DNA of 64,000 nt from Brachypodium distachyon (lineage: Eukaryota > Streptophyta > Magnoliopsida > Poales > Poaceae), in NCBI RefSeq assembly GCF_000005505.3, contig NC_016134.3, positions 46,404,650 through 46,468,649 of the forward strand. The letters run 5' to 3'. The position numbers and the translations under genes are program-made. Positions 36,925-49,379 of this stretch are shown here, piece after piece; position 1 is the first letter of the stretch; each line of letters starts with the position of its first letter. A model generated the notes under the pieces. The model was not told the origin of the DNA and ran no database searches. It was given only the letters and a program-made list of their open reading frames with translations.

Positions 36925-37401
36925 TACCCTTGTACGGTACATACACGCGTTTGTGCCAGCACAGGTGCAGTCACGCACGCACGCGGCAGCTAGGCACCGC
37001 CAGTCGGCACTCTCATCTGCTGCAGCAGTGCTGTCGTGCTGATGCTGCTACTTACTACAGTAGTTGGCCCTGCCCGGCACAAGTAAAAAATGTGGTTCGG
37101 TACTTCGGTTGGCCACTATTTAGGAGTAGTACGTACTACTGTACTCCACAGCTCCTTTGGGCAAGTCGAAAGTTGGAGCATGCTTCGGCAGGATTTCATT
37201 TTGCTCTTTGCGTTCAGTATGGCAGTACTCCCAAGTCCCATCCCACTGCGTGCAGGTATCGTTGTCCCGCGATTTCATATGTTGATCCTGCTTTCTGTAT
37301 AACTTTCATATTTTGACCATTAATTGTTGTATTATTATTTTTCTACGTGTGTTGTTTGACTGTTTTTTTTAACTCTTTTGATTCCATGCCATATTGGTAT
37401 A

Positions 37402-37631
37402 CTCCTTCTGTTCCGGTTTAAGGTTTGCACGGGATTTTATGCGGAACTTTGGCGAACGATATTACTTTGGTAATACGACGTTATTGTGACACAAAAGAGA
37501 TATCTACGTATTAGTATTGAAAAACTCTATGAATAGTATAACATTTATATACATAGAACTTTTTTGTCTAATTGTTTGTCAAAGTTCGGTGCAAAATTCA
37601 ATACTGGCCTTATAAATCCGGATGTAGAGAG
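37402..37631. mobile_element. Stowaway-like element, about 230 bp
   Basis: The left end CTCCTTCTGTTCCGGTTTAAGG pairs with the right end CCTTATAAATCCGGATGTAG plus AGAG. TA flanks both ends (37400-37401 and 37632-37633). Confidence 0.7.
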
Positions 37632-38840
37632 TATAATTCACCGATATTGGATTACGTCCGATATATGTATGTATCCATCGTATTTGTAATTTAAAATGGA
37701 AGACATGAGATTTTTTGTAGCTAAGAGCAACCCCAGGAGATTCCCTAAATTTAAGCCCCAAATTCTTATATGGTGACCCCCTATAAAAGATTCTTCCCGT
37801 AAAATTGTGTTTTCTCCCGCAGGCTCCCTATCTCACTCCCTATATTTCACTCTTCTTGTATTTTATTCAACGCTTTTCTAAACTTTCGTGCTTCAAACGA
37901 CTTATTCATATTATTTAAATCGGGTCATTTTATTTTATAGCACTTAAATAAACTATATAATGTGGAGTACTATAATGATTATAATTTAATTAACATAGTT
38001 TTTTAATTAGCGGTGTGTCTCTTACAAACTTTTCTACAGAAGGAAAGTATTATCCACGTGAATCAGCAACAAAACACACATCCGTCAATCTGCATCTACG
38101 TCTCTACTACTACTACTACTACTTGAATTGCTCTCCCGTCGATTTCTACATGAAGAAAGATCCACATGCACCAACGACTGTTCGAAAACTCGAGTCAGCT
38201 CCCGGGACCTAGGGATGCTTGTATCTTGGTTGATCGATTCGGCATTGTCCCGTCCACTGTCTCCTCAGGCTTTTAGTATACCGGCAATTACACCGTTGCC
38301 CGCCCACCTTGGCCCACCATGTGCTTGCATTTAACGTTGTACTGCACACGATCAGGCTTTTAGTATACAACTGATGACCACAATCGACCGCCGCTGCCAC
38401 CGGCAAGGCCAACGGCTGCCTCTCCCCATCCCCAACACCGCGCTGTCTCTTCGACTGCCTCAACCAACACCGCTGCATCGTTCGTTGCCGCTGCGCCAGC
38501 CTCGACGTGACTCGGCCACTGCCTTCCCCATCTCCTATCCAACAGCTCGACGTCGGCTCGCTTAGATCCGGAGGCGCCCCACTACTTCATGCTGCTAGTT
38601 GGCGTGCCGGCTCCACCAGCTCCACCAGTGGTTTGTTCGGTTTGTTCTTAGGAAGCCAAAAGAGAAGTTAACATGACATATTTGGACTCGGTGTTTCCTT
38701 TTATAGGTTCAACCGAAGGTAACATCAAATGAACCGATTTGTAGGACGTAACATTAAATTAACGATTTGTAGGACTCCTATATCTCATATCTAATGGGTG
38801 GAAATAATTGGGGTGATGTGTAGCAACGTGGAGGCATCCC

Positions 38841-39050
38841 TCGGTACCCCTCATATTATCAGTAATTATAATATAATGGGCCTTAAACCAATTTAATGTT
38901 TTATTTTATCTTATCAAATATACTTCTGTCATTTAATCGATCTCATCGGTACCCCTCATATTATCAGTAATTATAACATATTCGGCCTTAAACCCCTTTA
39001 ATGTTTTTTTTATCTCATCAAATATTCCTCTCTCATTAAATCGATCTAGT
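38841..39050. repeat. 105-bp tandem duplication
   Basis: Two copies start at 38841 and 38946 with TCGGTACCCCTCATATTATC, and both end in AATCGATCT. They differ by scattered substitutions. A diverged relative of the flanking sequence appears at about 39740-39960 (TAACGTGGATCAACGTGG). Confidence 0.85.
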
Positions 39051-40866
39051 GTTAATCGATTATAGGTCTCTAGAAAACGTAAGTGCAAAGCATATAAATG
39101 CAAGATTTTGTTTAATATAAATTGTGATGGAGTGGGACTCAATTTATTTGCAGCAACCAAACGTGACATATCTCTTTTTCTCCGTGCCGTGAGATTTGGT
39201 TTCCTTTTAGCAGCCACGTCACTTGTTTTCAACTAACGTGTGTTTCTACGGTGAATTCATTTGTACACAAAATTAAACTTCACTTGAGAGATCGGTGTAC
39301 CAGTTGTTTTCACTAATAGATCGTTTACGTCAAGTTATATTAGCAAGTAGGATTGTCATGATAATAAATCATAAGATGACTTTAAAGTTTTATATTCTAT
39401 CAATACTTAGATTAAAATTTAGATCACGAGCTAGTCCTTTATTTTTATTTGTTTTTGAGTTTGTAGAGATACTTATTAGTATGTTTGTGACCATCGGAAG
39501 ATCCTTTTGCTTTGCACTTTCTCATCTGATTAATCCATGCACGCCTGTGTATTTAACATAGATTTGATTCTTTGGAAATACAAAAAAAAAACCAGCAGCA
39601 AGGAGGATTGGAGGGGCTAATGGCGGCTTGTAATTAAGCCACACGACCAGGCAAGAGAAACAAACGTGACGGGCACAAAGGAGTACTTCCATCCGGTTAG
39701 GCAATTCTCAGATTGTTTTGTAATCCATCAATTAATACTAATGGAATATTTTGGCCTACGTGGGCTTTGTTAAACCAACTTAGCGTGGCATATTAGATTT
39801 AGGTGGGCTTTAAATCAATTTGATGTCTCATGCTAGCCCATTAAGTATTACCCTCGTTATTAGATCTAGATCGTTAAATATGAGATCCAAGGGTCCAAAC
39901 AATTCGGGTAACGTGGATCAACGTGGTGCTTCTCTCGGTATCCTTCACATTGTTTTTATAGATAGATGGAGAGAACGGGGATTGCGTGCGCGGCCTGGAC
40001 AGACACTGGCTCATGTTCTGAGGATGCTGGTGTGTTCTGCTTGCCGGAACAACATCTTTTAAATGCTCTGGAACGCACTGTCCAAGCAAGAGCCGGCCTC
40101 ACGCACGCGCGCTTGTTTCCATTTTTGTAAGATCAACTTGGAGAGATCAATCTCCTGGAAAAGAAAACTTGGATAGATCAATCTGATCTGATCCGATTTG
40201 ATCCTGGAGTGATATGCATGCATGATGGGCTGGCTGGGGCCAACGAGAGATTATTTTTTTCAGCGGTTCTTGGGGGTGTGATTTTCACAACACCATGCCG
40301 TGATGCAGCTATTGACCGGTTGACAAATTAGAAATCAAGTGGCGACAGTGCAACCGATATTGACCGGTTAACAAACCATATAATATCACGCATTTTCCTA
40401 CGTAATTGCTCATCACGCAGCATTCTGATCGATATCATCGTTCAAGTCATCTCAATTAATGATATCAGAACGCATACATGCATGCTGGGCCGTAAGATTT
40501 GCATGCATGCATATGGTTTTTCTTTAGTCGTCACTCAACTTGCTGAAAAGTCTGAAACGTTTTCTTATCGATCTTTGCATATTTTTATCCCCTAATTGTT
40601 ACAATCGAGCGCCACTGTACTATTTTAAGGCTAAAACCATGACACGTTATCACACCAAATCACTTTGCCAAGTTAGCATCACTTTTCTGGTTTTAACAAT
40701 CGAGGGACGAAAACTATACGAAGATATATATCATAACAAATTCAAAAAAAAACTAATTTAGAGTATATTTTTTGACAGATTATTTTATAAACTTTGTCAA
40801 ACTTTGAAAAGTTTGAATTAGAACAAATGCAAATCATCTTATATTTTAGGAACTCACAAAGTACTA

Positions 40867-40947
40867 TTCCCTCCGTTCCAAAATAAGTGACGTGGATTTG
40901 CATAAATTTCTATATAAATCGACGTCACTTATTTTGGGACGGAGGAA
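40867..40947. mobile_element. Stowaway MITE, about 80 bp
   Basis: CCCTCCGTTCCAAAATAAGTGAC faces GTCACTTATTTTGGGACGGAGG. The outermost bases and the TA duplication are eroded. Confidence 0.7.
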
Positions 40948-43921
40948 ACAGTTTATTTAAGTAGCATGCATCAGACGTTCTTCAACTATTTCAGTTTTTC
41001 CGCAAGTCCCCAAAAGTAATTCAAAAACCATCGTATATGTTTTTTTTTCGAGAAGGAGGATAACCACCGGCTCTGCATGGACTGATGCACACAACCACCG
41101 TATATGTTCCATGAAGATCCGATTCGATTTAGGCCTAAAACAAGTTATGAACTTGAACGGGGCGTTAAATATGCTTTAAGACTACGATTTTCAAACCTCC
41201 AAGACATGTGCAGTGTACAGAACATCCGAGACAGTTTGGGGACTCAAAGTGAGCAATTATCCTTTCCTCTTCTTTGACGGGGACGACAATCGGCAAGGAT
41301 AAGGTACTACAGTAACCGATCCATAATATGGACCTATCGGTCGAGTTGGCCGACAACGATGATACGCACGGGGCCTTTGCGGAAACGCGGCCGGGACAGC
41401 GAGCTCTAGCATGACGACGCACTGATATATATTTACGAATCCATAATAGTTTTACGAATCAGAATTTGACCCCAAAAACTATATCGTGACGACGCACTGA
41501 TATATATATTTTGTCGCTCTAGCATGTAGTTAACACACCCATAATCGATGATCGATCATTCGTGTCGTACGTGCTAGCTTAGGTTATTAGTGGTCATCAT
41601 CAATATAAATCGACAAAGGGCCTTCATACATGCAAATTAAATACTGAGTACCAGTTACTCCCTCCTCCGTTACAAATTAACTGACCGAACTGACCGAGGA
41701 AGTACTAGCCAGTTTGATGCTGAGTGTGCTACAATATATGCATGCATGTCGGCCGAACGTATGGTCGGCAAACAAACGTGAGTCGACATATGCGCATGCA
41801 GGTACACTCACATGCATTGTGCCACACGGTAGCTAGTTAACGTTACCTGCACAGGCGCCGCCTTTCGGAAACACGGCAGCGACACGGCACGCACGGCGCC
41901 GCTGCGGTACGCCGTCCTATTCGTCGCACGTAGTACGGTCGGAATTAAGGCTCTGTCGACGATAGTATACGAGACGCTGGCGATGGGTCTCAGGGGTTCG
42001 TTTGAAAATAAATTAACCGATCGGGGAGTTAATTAATTAATTAACCACCGCAAAAAACTTGAATTAATAATGACAAAAGAAAGTGTGACACGTGTCGTTA
42101 AATCATGCGCGCTTTTGAGTTTTGACGGTTTGCCGGCGCGCGGCCGGGCTGCTTGACACCTGGTGGGATTAATTTAGCAGTTCTGCTAACCTTCCGTTAA
42201 AATAAAAGAGACAAGTCAAATCGAACCATGTATAGAAACCAAGTGCATGCATTTGCAGTGCACTTGCTCAATTGTAAAATCTTTCCCATTCCAGTAGTAC
42301 GTGTTTGGCCGGTGATGCGCCGCCCCTCGATCAGCCCGCAAGATGACAACACGGAAGTCAAACCATGCATATAACCAATTTCGATCGATCGGTGATTAGA
42401 GTAAGTATTCTAAATATCTTCGATGTCATTGTCGTTATAAAAGCACATGCACCGGTGCGTTTCCGGTGATCGAGCTAGTCCGTTGCTGCTGGCTCACTAA
42501 TAAGCTTTTCGGTATCAAAACGAATTTACGATGGAAAACGTGCAGGTTTTCGGCTAGCTAGTCAGCCGCGTACACATTGCATATTTGCATGCATGCTCCC
42601 TTCTAGTCCGAGCGAGAGGGGAAAAATCTCCCCCGATCGAGAGAATCCTCTGTACCGGTACAAGCTTCTGGCGCCTGGTTAATTAGAAAAATAGAATGGA
42701 GACGTTTTAATCCCGTCTTTAATTACCCTGCCTGCCTAATTGCCTATCGATCGGAATTTAGCCGCGACTTCGCAGTGTAAAGCTGTAACATCTTGACTGA
42801 AACTTCTTGTGCGTATTGGAGTACAGTACGTACAAGGCTGATCATAATCAACGCATTAATTCCCTCAGCAGCTAGCATATACTCCATAGAACCCTGTCCG
42901 TGGACTTACCAGAGCGTGTGAGTGCGTGCGCAGCAGCTAGCGCTAATTAATTTTAACGTCGCACGCAGGCCGGGCCGGGCATACAGACAGCCGAGAAGGA
43001 CGATGTGTTCAATTGATGATTAATTTAAAGGAGAAAGTAGACGATCGACAACGTCATTATGCAGCTGGTTCGAAATTAACATCAATCGTAGTCGATCAGC
43101 GTCGACTACGTACGGCAAAAACGAACGGGCCTGATCTGTGGCCGGCAGCCGGGTACGTGTTCATGCCAGACGCCATGCATGCCGGCAGCGGCCATCATTG
43201 TGAAAAGGCCGCCCGGCGACGTGCGTGTACGACGCGGCGTCCGGATCGATCGGTCCATCGTGGCAGGTGTATACTGTGTCTTTGCTGTACACTAGAAAAG
43301 ATTTCGAATATTTTACTGTAGTACAGTACTCCGTACTATTTTCATGTGTCTTTGGAGATCGGTCGCACCGTAAACACCTTTTCGTTTAGCGCTGCACGAG
43401 ATACCTTCCTTGTCCCAGATCAGACAACCACTTTTTTTTTGAGGGAGAGAGGAAGATCAGGCAACCACTTTATGCTGAACGACCACGATGGGCCAAAAAC
43501 ACGCGTGGAGAGGTTTCAGCCGATTTAAGACAAGCCCAGTTTGAAAAGACCTCTGGATCGGCCCATCAGAAACCGGAATTGTAAAGACGGAAGCGTCTCT
43601 TACCATTTGGTCCACTACAGGCCCGGTTGGTCGAATGGAATTCCAATGAAACAACACCCGGAAGAAAAAAAGGCCCATCTAAGAAGTGGGAAAAACAAAG
43701 AGTTGAACGAACCTGTAAAGTACGAAACACACCCATCTTCACTCTGTTTCCCAGATCTACAAAGTTATTGGAATGCACAAAATTCTTCTACCATCAAAGG
43801 ATTGACAAAATGAAAATTTTCAATTCTGTAACATGGTAAAGCCAAAATGACCAAATTTTGTGGCCTCCCTCATGAGCAGGGACTAGTTATTTGGTACATT
43901 CTTGACACAGTTAATGAGATT

Positions 43922-45199
43922 CTAAATCAATCGTTTCTCGGATAATTCTCCCATCCAGCAAGGCGTGAAAGGAAAAGACGCTTCGATAAACGCCTCGATG
44001 CCCATGTAATCGTCATAGCCCTCACGATAGCCCCTTGGGTATACTTTGCCTAAGTATTGAACTCTCGAGCTATCGAAATGATAGGCCATCCCTCCTGTCA
44101 ACGTGTCGCTCAAGAAGACAACATCTTTGAAGGGATGGAATCCAAGGAAGGTAACATAGACAGAGCTCCACCGGTTTTCCTCCTCCTCCGGTGCTTCATC
44201 ATCGTAGTCTCCACTAGAACAGTCATTATAATTAGCATCTTCTAAGAACCAGGGGTCATCAACTTGTTGAAGATGGTCATGTCGCTGCATCACATGACTA
44301 AGGTCAACACAATGCTTCAACGCCCACTCATGTCGTCCACCCGCAGATTCATCGAGGGCCCAAACCCGAAGCTTGTAGGGCCAATCTACCGACGCACAAC
44401 GCACCTCGTTCTCCGATTTCCCCAGATGAAGCTCTGGACGCTTGCGGCTGTTCCCGATGCCTACGGGCGGCCTGATCACTCGGTACTTACCAGTCGACGG
44501 TGATATCTTGTAGAAGAAATGGTTCTGGCAATGGACATAGAGTGCTCCGCGCAGGTAGACACCATAGTGCTTCTCTCCGTGTGTAGCATGTAGCATATGA
44601 TGAGCAACGGTGCCAGCGGAATCGCCCCCTTCTCGGGTAAACGGCCTCTCCTCCCAATGACCCGTTCTTGACGAATAGACATACAAGATGAATGTAGACG
44701 TTGGCCATTGCGATTGCTCCGATACTGGGCCTAACTCGGTCTTGTGGGGGATATGGGGGATCAAGAAAACCTCGTAGTGAGGCGCGACGCTCGGGTCGAA
44801 GACGAGATACTTGACCCCGGCTTTGTAGAAGGCCCTCATTTGGTTTGCGCGTAGTGTGGGCAGCAGGGGCAGGCGCGCCCACTGTCGCGTGGCGGGGTTC
44901 ACCACGCAGCCGTCGTCGAGCAAGACGAGGCCGTTGCAGTGGTCGTCGACGCATGACGTGAGGTTGCCGGAGATTGTAGCTGGACCAACCAAGGGGTAGA
45001 AGAATTCTGAGACTTTGAGAGCGTTGAAGTTGATGAAGATCCCGCCGAGAGAGTGCGGGAGGAGGTCCGCGCGCAGGAGACGGCGGTCGTCGATGATGGC
45101 TCGTAGGCCCTTGCAGACGCAGCGTAACGCGGCGAGGCTGCGCGGCGAGAGGCGGCGTAGGACTTCCACGAGCACGTCTTCAGGCAGCAGAGTATCCAT
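43922..45199 (-). CDS. F-box protein with F-box-associated beta-propeller-like region
   Basis: This is a single exon of 425 residues. The N terminus, MDTLLPEDVLVEVLRRLSPR, is a typical F-box (about residues 1-42, including LAALRCVCKGLRAIIDD), which would bind SKP1 in an SCF ubiquitin ligase. It is followed by an F-box-associated repeat region of the grass type (CNGLVLLDDGCVVNPATRQW at about 88-107). An acidic stretch (GDYDDEAPEEEEN) lies near 338-350. The substrate is unknown. It is unrelated in detail to the two DUF295 copies at the left end. The frame is intact with ATG at 45199 and TAG at 43922. GGCCC motifs upstream (45450-45560) may belong to its promoter. Confidence 0.88.
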   Translation of the reverse strand: MDTLLPEDVLVEVLRRLSPRSLAALRCVCKGLRAIIDDRRLLRADLLPHSLGGIFINFNALKVSEFFYPLVGPATISGNLTSCVDDHCNGLVLLDDGCVVNPATRQWARLPLLPTLRANQMRAFYKAGVKYLVFDPSVAPHYEVFLIPHIPHKTELGPVSEQSQWPTSTFILYVYSSRTGHWEERPFTREGGDSAGTVAHHMLHATHGEKHYGVYLRGALYVHCQNHFFYKISPSTGKYRVIRPPVGIGNSRKRPELHLGKSENEVRCASVDWPYKLRVWALDESAGGRHEWALKHCVDLSHVMQRHDHLQQVDDPWFLEDANYNDCSSGDYDDEAPEEEENRWSSVYVTFLGFHPFKDVVFLSDTLTGGMAYHFDSSRVQYLGKVYPRGYREGYDDYMGIEAFIEASFPFTPCWMGELSEKRLI

Positions 45200-46054
45200 C
45201 CCCTTTCGGTTCCTTGGTCACACGCACGTACGTAGGGCAATCGATTATCAGGAGCAAATTGCTCTGTGCTGTTGGAGTACTGGGTTCGTTCTTTCGTTGG
45301 GGTGGGTGGATGCTTATAGTTGTTGCTTCTTCGAATTGGACCAGGACTCGGATTGCGATCGGCGTGAGGCCGGACGGCCAGAAGAGATTACGGATGCCAG
45401 TTCCGGTTCGGACAACATTAAACAAGGTCCGACATTGTTTAATGTTGAAGCAAATGGGCCGTGGCCGTGTGCACTGAGTCGCTCGTTATCTGGGCTGGCA
45501 GGAAGTAAGAAAGCTGCAAATTAGAGATACACAAGGCGCATCCGTGGCTGGGTTGGCCCATGTTGCAGGCCCGAATGGTGGAAATACTGGGCCACGGGGT
45601 AGGCAGGTGGGAGTTTCAAATGAATCCACAGAGAGTATATAGTACTTAAAAAAACTTCGGTCTGTTTCTCTCTCTAAAAAAAGGGATTTTCTATAAAAAA
45701 AACTATGGGAAAAATCATTGGCCGAGGAGGACCAAGCAGTGTCATTGTTAAGAACTGTGCTTGCGATTAACCTTCTGTGGTTACAATTACATTGGTTTTT
45801 GCCTCACAAATTATGGGGTGTTTTATTGATTTTTCTTCGGAAGAACCGACGAGGCACTACAACTTTTTTGCTAAGAAAATTTTCTAAATTAAGATTCGGA
45901 AAATGTAAATGCATGCCGTCCGTCAACTCGCCTTACGCGCGTACGCGTCGCTTGCTGTTCGATGGCGATCTCACAGTCCTCAAATTTTTTGAGCCTCTCA
46001 TCTTACCTCCTCCTCCTTCTCTTTCCTCCTCTCAGGCTCTCTCCTCACCATCAA
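45200..46054. other. Upstream region of the F-box gene and flank of the TBL relic
   Basis: It holds GGCCC-type motifs near 45450-45600 and AT-rich DNA from 45630. An open frame from about 45718 has no recognised domain and begins without an ATG. Confidence 0.4.
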
Positions 46055-46712
46055 ATGGCTGTTCCATTCTCCTCTCGTCCTCCTTGTCTCCTCGTTAGAT
46101 CCAACGGCGCCGGTGATGCAGCAACGACGGTGACGCCGGCGGCCGCGAAGCAGGAGGAGGAAGTGGCGCCCACGCATAGGCCGGACGCACGGCGGACGCT
46201 GGCGGGACTGCTCGTCTTCATCTTCCTCGTCGTGGCCTTCCTCTACCTCGAAGACATGGTCGTCAAGTCCCAACCCCTCGCCATCGCCGGGGCCGGGGCG
46301 TGCTGCTGGGTTTCCCCGACCTCCACCTCCTCCAAGAGACCGGCTGCCCGACGAGGCTGTCAGCGCTCATGCCAAATCCCAGCAAGAGGACGAGAGGAGG
46401 ACGGTTGTGTCGATGCCTAACAAGGAAAGACGAAGAGGTTGGCGGTGAACAAGCAGAAGCACCAGCAAGCCGAGCCGGTCTGCCTCCTTGACGCGCCGCC
46501 CAAGCCGAGCACACCAAGCAGCAACATGGCGGAAGCGGTGTAGGTTCCATGGGTGCCAGACTGCCAGAGGCGGCGTGCATTCGACGTGTACCGCCGGTGT
46601 TGGACCTATGACATCGAGGACGAGCAGGCGCTGATGTTACGATGACTCAGAGTGCGAGTTCTTGACGGAGCAAGGCACCTGGATGCGCAGCGGCGGCCGC
46701 GACGGCTCGTAA
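46055..46712 (+). pseudogene. Decayed trichome-birefringence-like (TBL) gene, 5' part
   Basis: TBL proteins are Golgi type II membrane O-acetyltransferases acting on cell-wall polysaccharides. From the ATG at 46055 one frame gives a basic N terminus and one membrane segment (RRTLAGLLVFIFLVVAFLYL, about residues 44-63). The frame then breaks. In other frames come FDVYRRCWTYDIEDEQ (about 46577-46627, after an in-frame TAG) and YDDSECEFLTEQGTWM (46638-46685), which look like the start of the PMR5N domain (SGxWVYD...LYxxxECxFLTEQ). A stop follows at 46710, and no GDS or DxxH acyltransferase motifs are found downstream. At least two frameshifts and a 3' truncation make it a pseudogene. The TBL identity rests on short motifs. 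Confidence 0.6.
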
Positions 46713-47039
46713 ATCTTGGCTGACGTGAGCATATATCATCGAGGGGGCTTTTCTCACAATGGATTCGGTGGGCTCTCGTCTTGCCGAACCGATTGTGAAG
46801 GAAGTGGCAGAAAAAGGGTACGGTAGTTAGGTAAGCTGCCGCACGGCTGGCGCATAGTCGGGTCCAAAAAATATAAAGTAGACGTTTTTTTTCTCGTTGA
46901 AAGAAAGCTTGAAAGCATGGCGGAAATGGTCGGGATGGATGGAGTCCTGTCCCATCACTCATAGAAAGAGGGCTCCCATTGGGCCGTGGGCCAGTTATCC
47001 ACAGCATAACTCGTGAGAGAAGGCCCAACACAGTAGGCC

Positions 47040-47735
47040 TTTATTATTCGATCGGCCCAAATAAATAATGGCCCGTTTCTGTTTCCTCGTCCGTTTTGTT
47101 CCATCTTTTCCCAATTCCTCCGACCACTGCCCACTTCCTCGGTTCCTCCCCTTCTTCTGCCCCCAACCCCCGCCGGGCGCCGCCGACCCCCTCCTGGTGC
47201 ATTCCCGCTGCGGATCCGAAGAACCCGTGAGTGAGCCTGCTAGTTTCTTCTTCGTTCAGAACAAGTTACAAGCGTGCATGGTGATTTTTTGTCTCTGTTC
47301 CCGTTGGTTCTAGCTAAGTAAACGTTGAAGATTAACCTAGGGTTCTTCGTTGGAGTTTGATCTGCCGCGAGGGATAGCTAAATGTAGTCGGACTGAAGAC
47401 CTCATCTTGGTAGCAGGGGAAGATTAACAGCATTAGGCTTATTTCGTTGCAGTTTTATTGCCCCACCCTGAAGTATCTACTGCTGTTCAGTTGGCGGCTC
47501 TAGCACTTGGTTCTCATTTCCTAGCTTCAGTTCTTATCTGTGATGTGTGATGAAATCCTTGTGCCGGAAAACACTGTAACAGAGTAATTTCGGGTGTTCT
47601 GAAGAGCGAAGACTAAATTTGTTAAAAATTGAAATCCGCTGTTGAGTCTCTGTAGCACTCCTCCCCCCAATCTCTTTCTACTATGCAGTCTGCAGAACTG
47701 TAATTTTCTTGTCTCATTACTGCAGAAGAAGCATC
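47040..47735 (+). promoter_or_regulatory. BUD31: Promoter and 5' UTR of BUD31, with a leader intron
   Basis: GGCCC-core motifs (site II type, TCP targets) cluster at about 46980-47075, typical of housekeeping genes. A CT-rich leader follows. A likely non-coding first exon ends near 47226 at GAACCC/GTGAGT, and the intron ends at CTGCAG near 47725, ten bases before the ATG. Splice sites are read by eye. Confidence 0.6.
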
Positions 47736-48678
47736 ATGCCCAAGGTAAAGACGAGTGGTGTCAAGTATCCTGATGGGTGGGAGGTCATAGAGCCCACCCT
47801 CTCAGAGCTCCACTCAAAGATGAGGGAAGGTGAGTTTGGTTGGCCATTAGCAGTATCATCTGTAGTCTATGTACTGTTGAGACATCAAAGGTAAAATAAT
47901 GTGCATTGTTGTGGTTGTCATGAATGTGGCGGTGCAGCTGAGAACGATCCGCACGATGGCAAGCGGAAGTGTGAGGCGTTATGGCCCATCTTCAAGATCA
48001 ATCACCAGAGGAGCCGATACCTGTATGACCTCTACTACAACAGGAAGGAGATCTCCCGGGAGCTGTATGAGTTCTGCCTTGATCAGGGCCATGCTGACCG
48101 TAACCTCATCGCCAAGTGGAAGAAGGTATGCATATTCTCCCCATAAGGAGATGCCCATGTGCAACGTTAATTTGTCCTTTAAGCACATCTGAACAAATAC
48201 TATAAAAGGATGGAACGTTCCTCTGTGGCTGGCGATTAATGTGGTTGCAGTAACAATCCGATTTAACTAAGTCTATGATAATTGTTGTAGCACAGCAGAC
48301 CTTGTGTCATTTTCCTTATGTCATTTTATGTCTATGATAATTGTTGCAGTGCACCACATCTTATGTCATTTTCATTTCATCAGTTCACTTGATGTTGCGT
48401 ACATGATGTTGACTTGTCTATTTTTCCTATATGTAGAAAAAGTGTCACTGTGTGCATGTTGATCTTGATATTGTTTAACTTGCGCAGCTAACTGACGTCG
48501 AATTTATATTGGATCATTGCAGCCAGGCTATGAACGTCTTTGCTGCCTGCACTGCATCCAGACACGAGATCATAACTTCGCAACCACCTGTGCCTGTAGG
48601 GTTCCTAAGCATCTGAGGGAGGAACAGGTCATAGAATGTGTTCACTGTGGATGCAAGGGCTGCGCTAGTGGTGACTGA
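47736..48678 (+). CDS. BUD31: BUD31 homologue (G10 protein), spliceosome component
   Basis: BUD31 is a small zinc-binding nuclear protein of the activated spliceosome (NTC-associated). It has three coding exons: 47736-47829, 47938-48125 and 48523-48678, all GT/AG and in phase. They give 145 residues, exactly the length expected. The start reads [20 protein letters not shown]. The middle carries [20 protein letters not shown] and [20 protein letters not shown]. The C-terminal cysteine cluster is complete ([18 protein letters not shown] and CVHCGCKGC, ending ASGD). Conservation is very high across eukaryotes, so identification is secure. An open frame continues past the first exon into the intron and is not used. 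The neighbour on the right is convergent. Confidence 0.97.
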
Positions 48679-49379
48679 GCACGGTGTGTTCAGACTTCAG
48701 ACACTACCAAGGTGAAGTTAAGGTCGATAGGGTAAACTGGTGATATCAGCGATCTACTTTGTCAAAATGTGTAGCGTGTTTTCTACTCTGTCAGTTCGAT
48801 AAGCCACATGTGCTTGTAAGACGCTGCTTTTGGTAATGCAAAGAATTTGAGTTTGCACTCCCAGTTTTTATTTATGTGCTTTTGGTATAATTTGTGTGCT
48901 CTCTTAGTAGCTTGCTAGTGACTTTGACTGATTGGTCGCTATTGATGGTGACTACTGACAGTTGTGATTTATGATTTATTTGTTCATATTGCCAACGAGG
49001 CAATACAGTGACAAATCTTCAAATGCACCTCTTTCCAGTGGAATTTTTGATGAATTCGATCGTGCCTGTAGTTCCCTGAATATCTCTTGATTGTAGTAAT
49101 CAAACATATTACCATACTACTAGCTGCAAGAGATCCTGATTATGATACAGGAAATAATGTGCCGAACCTTTGGTCTGTAGCAATTACATTCGGCATGCAC
49201 ACACAAAAAAATCATCTGACTTCAAGCAACCTGGGAACTGACATAATCCTCATAAAATCATGTACAAATGGGTTCATGGAATGTGGGAAAGGCAGCAAGC
49301 ATCAGCCAAATGTCTGTCCTTTGCAGCACAGACCAAACATGATAGATGCAAAACTACAATGATTTAGTTGCAAAGGTTT
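48679..49379. other. Convergent 3' flanks of BUD31 and the IQM-like gene
   Basis: It probably holds both 3' UTRs. Nothing else is recognised. Confidence 0.5.

Larger units (their letters stand above)
33388..43921. other. Gene-free block of about 10.5 kb
   Basis: No coding sequence can be supported. It contains several MITEs (36424, 37402, 40867), a 105-bp tandem duplication (38841), a 26-bp palindrome (36899), and two diverged collinear segments (35.6-36.9 and 40.0-41.4 kb). A one-ended Stowaway-like start (CTCCGTCCGGAAATAAGTGA) lies near 33959. A 20-bp direct repeat (GACGACGCACTGATATATAT) occurs near 41414 and 41488. Confidence 0.5.
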
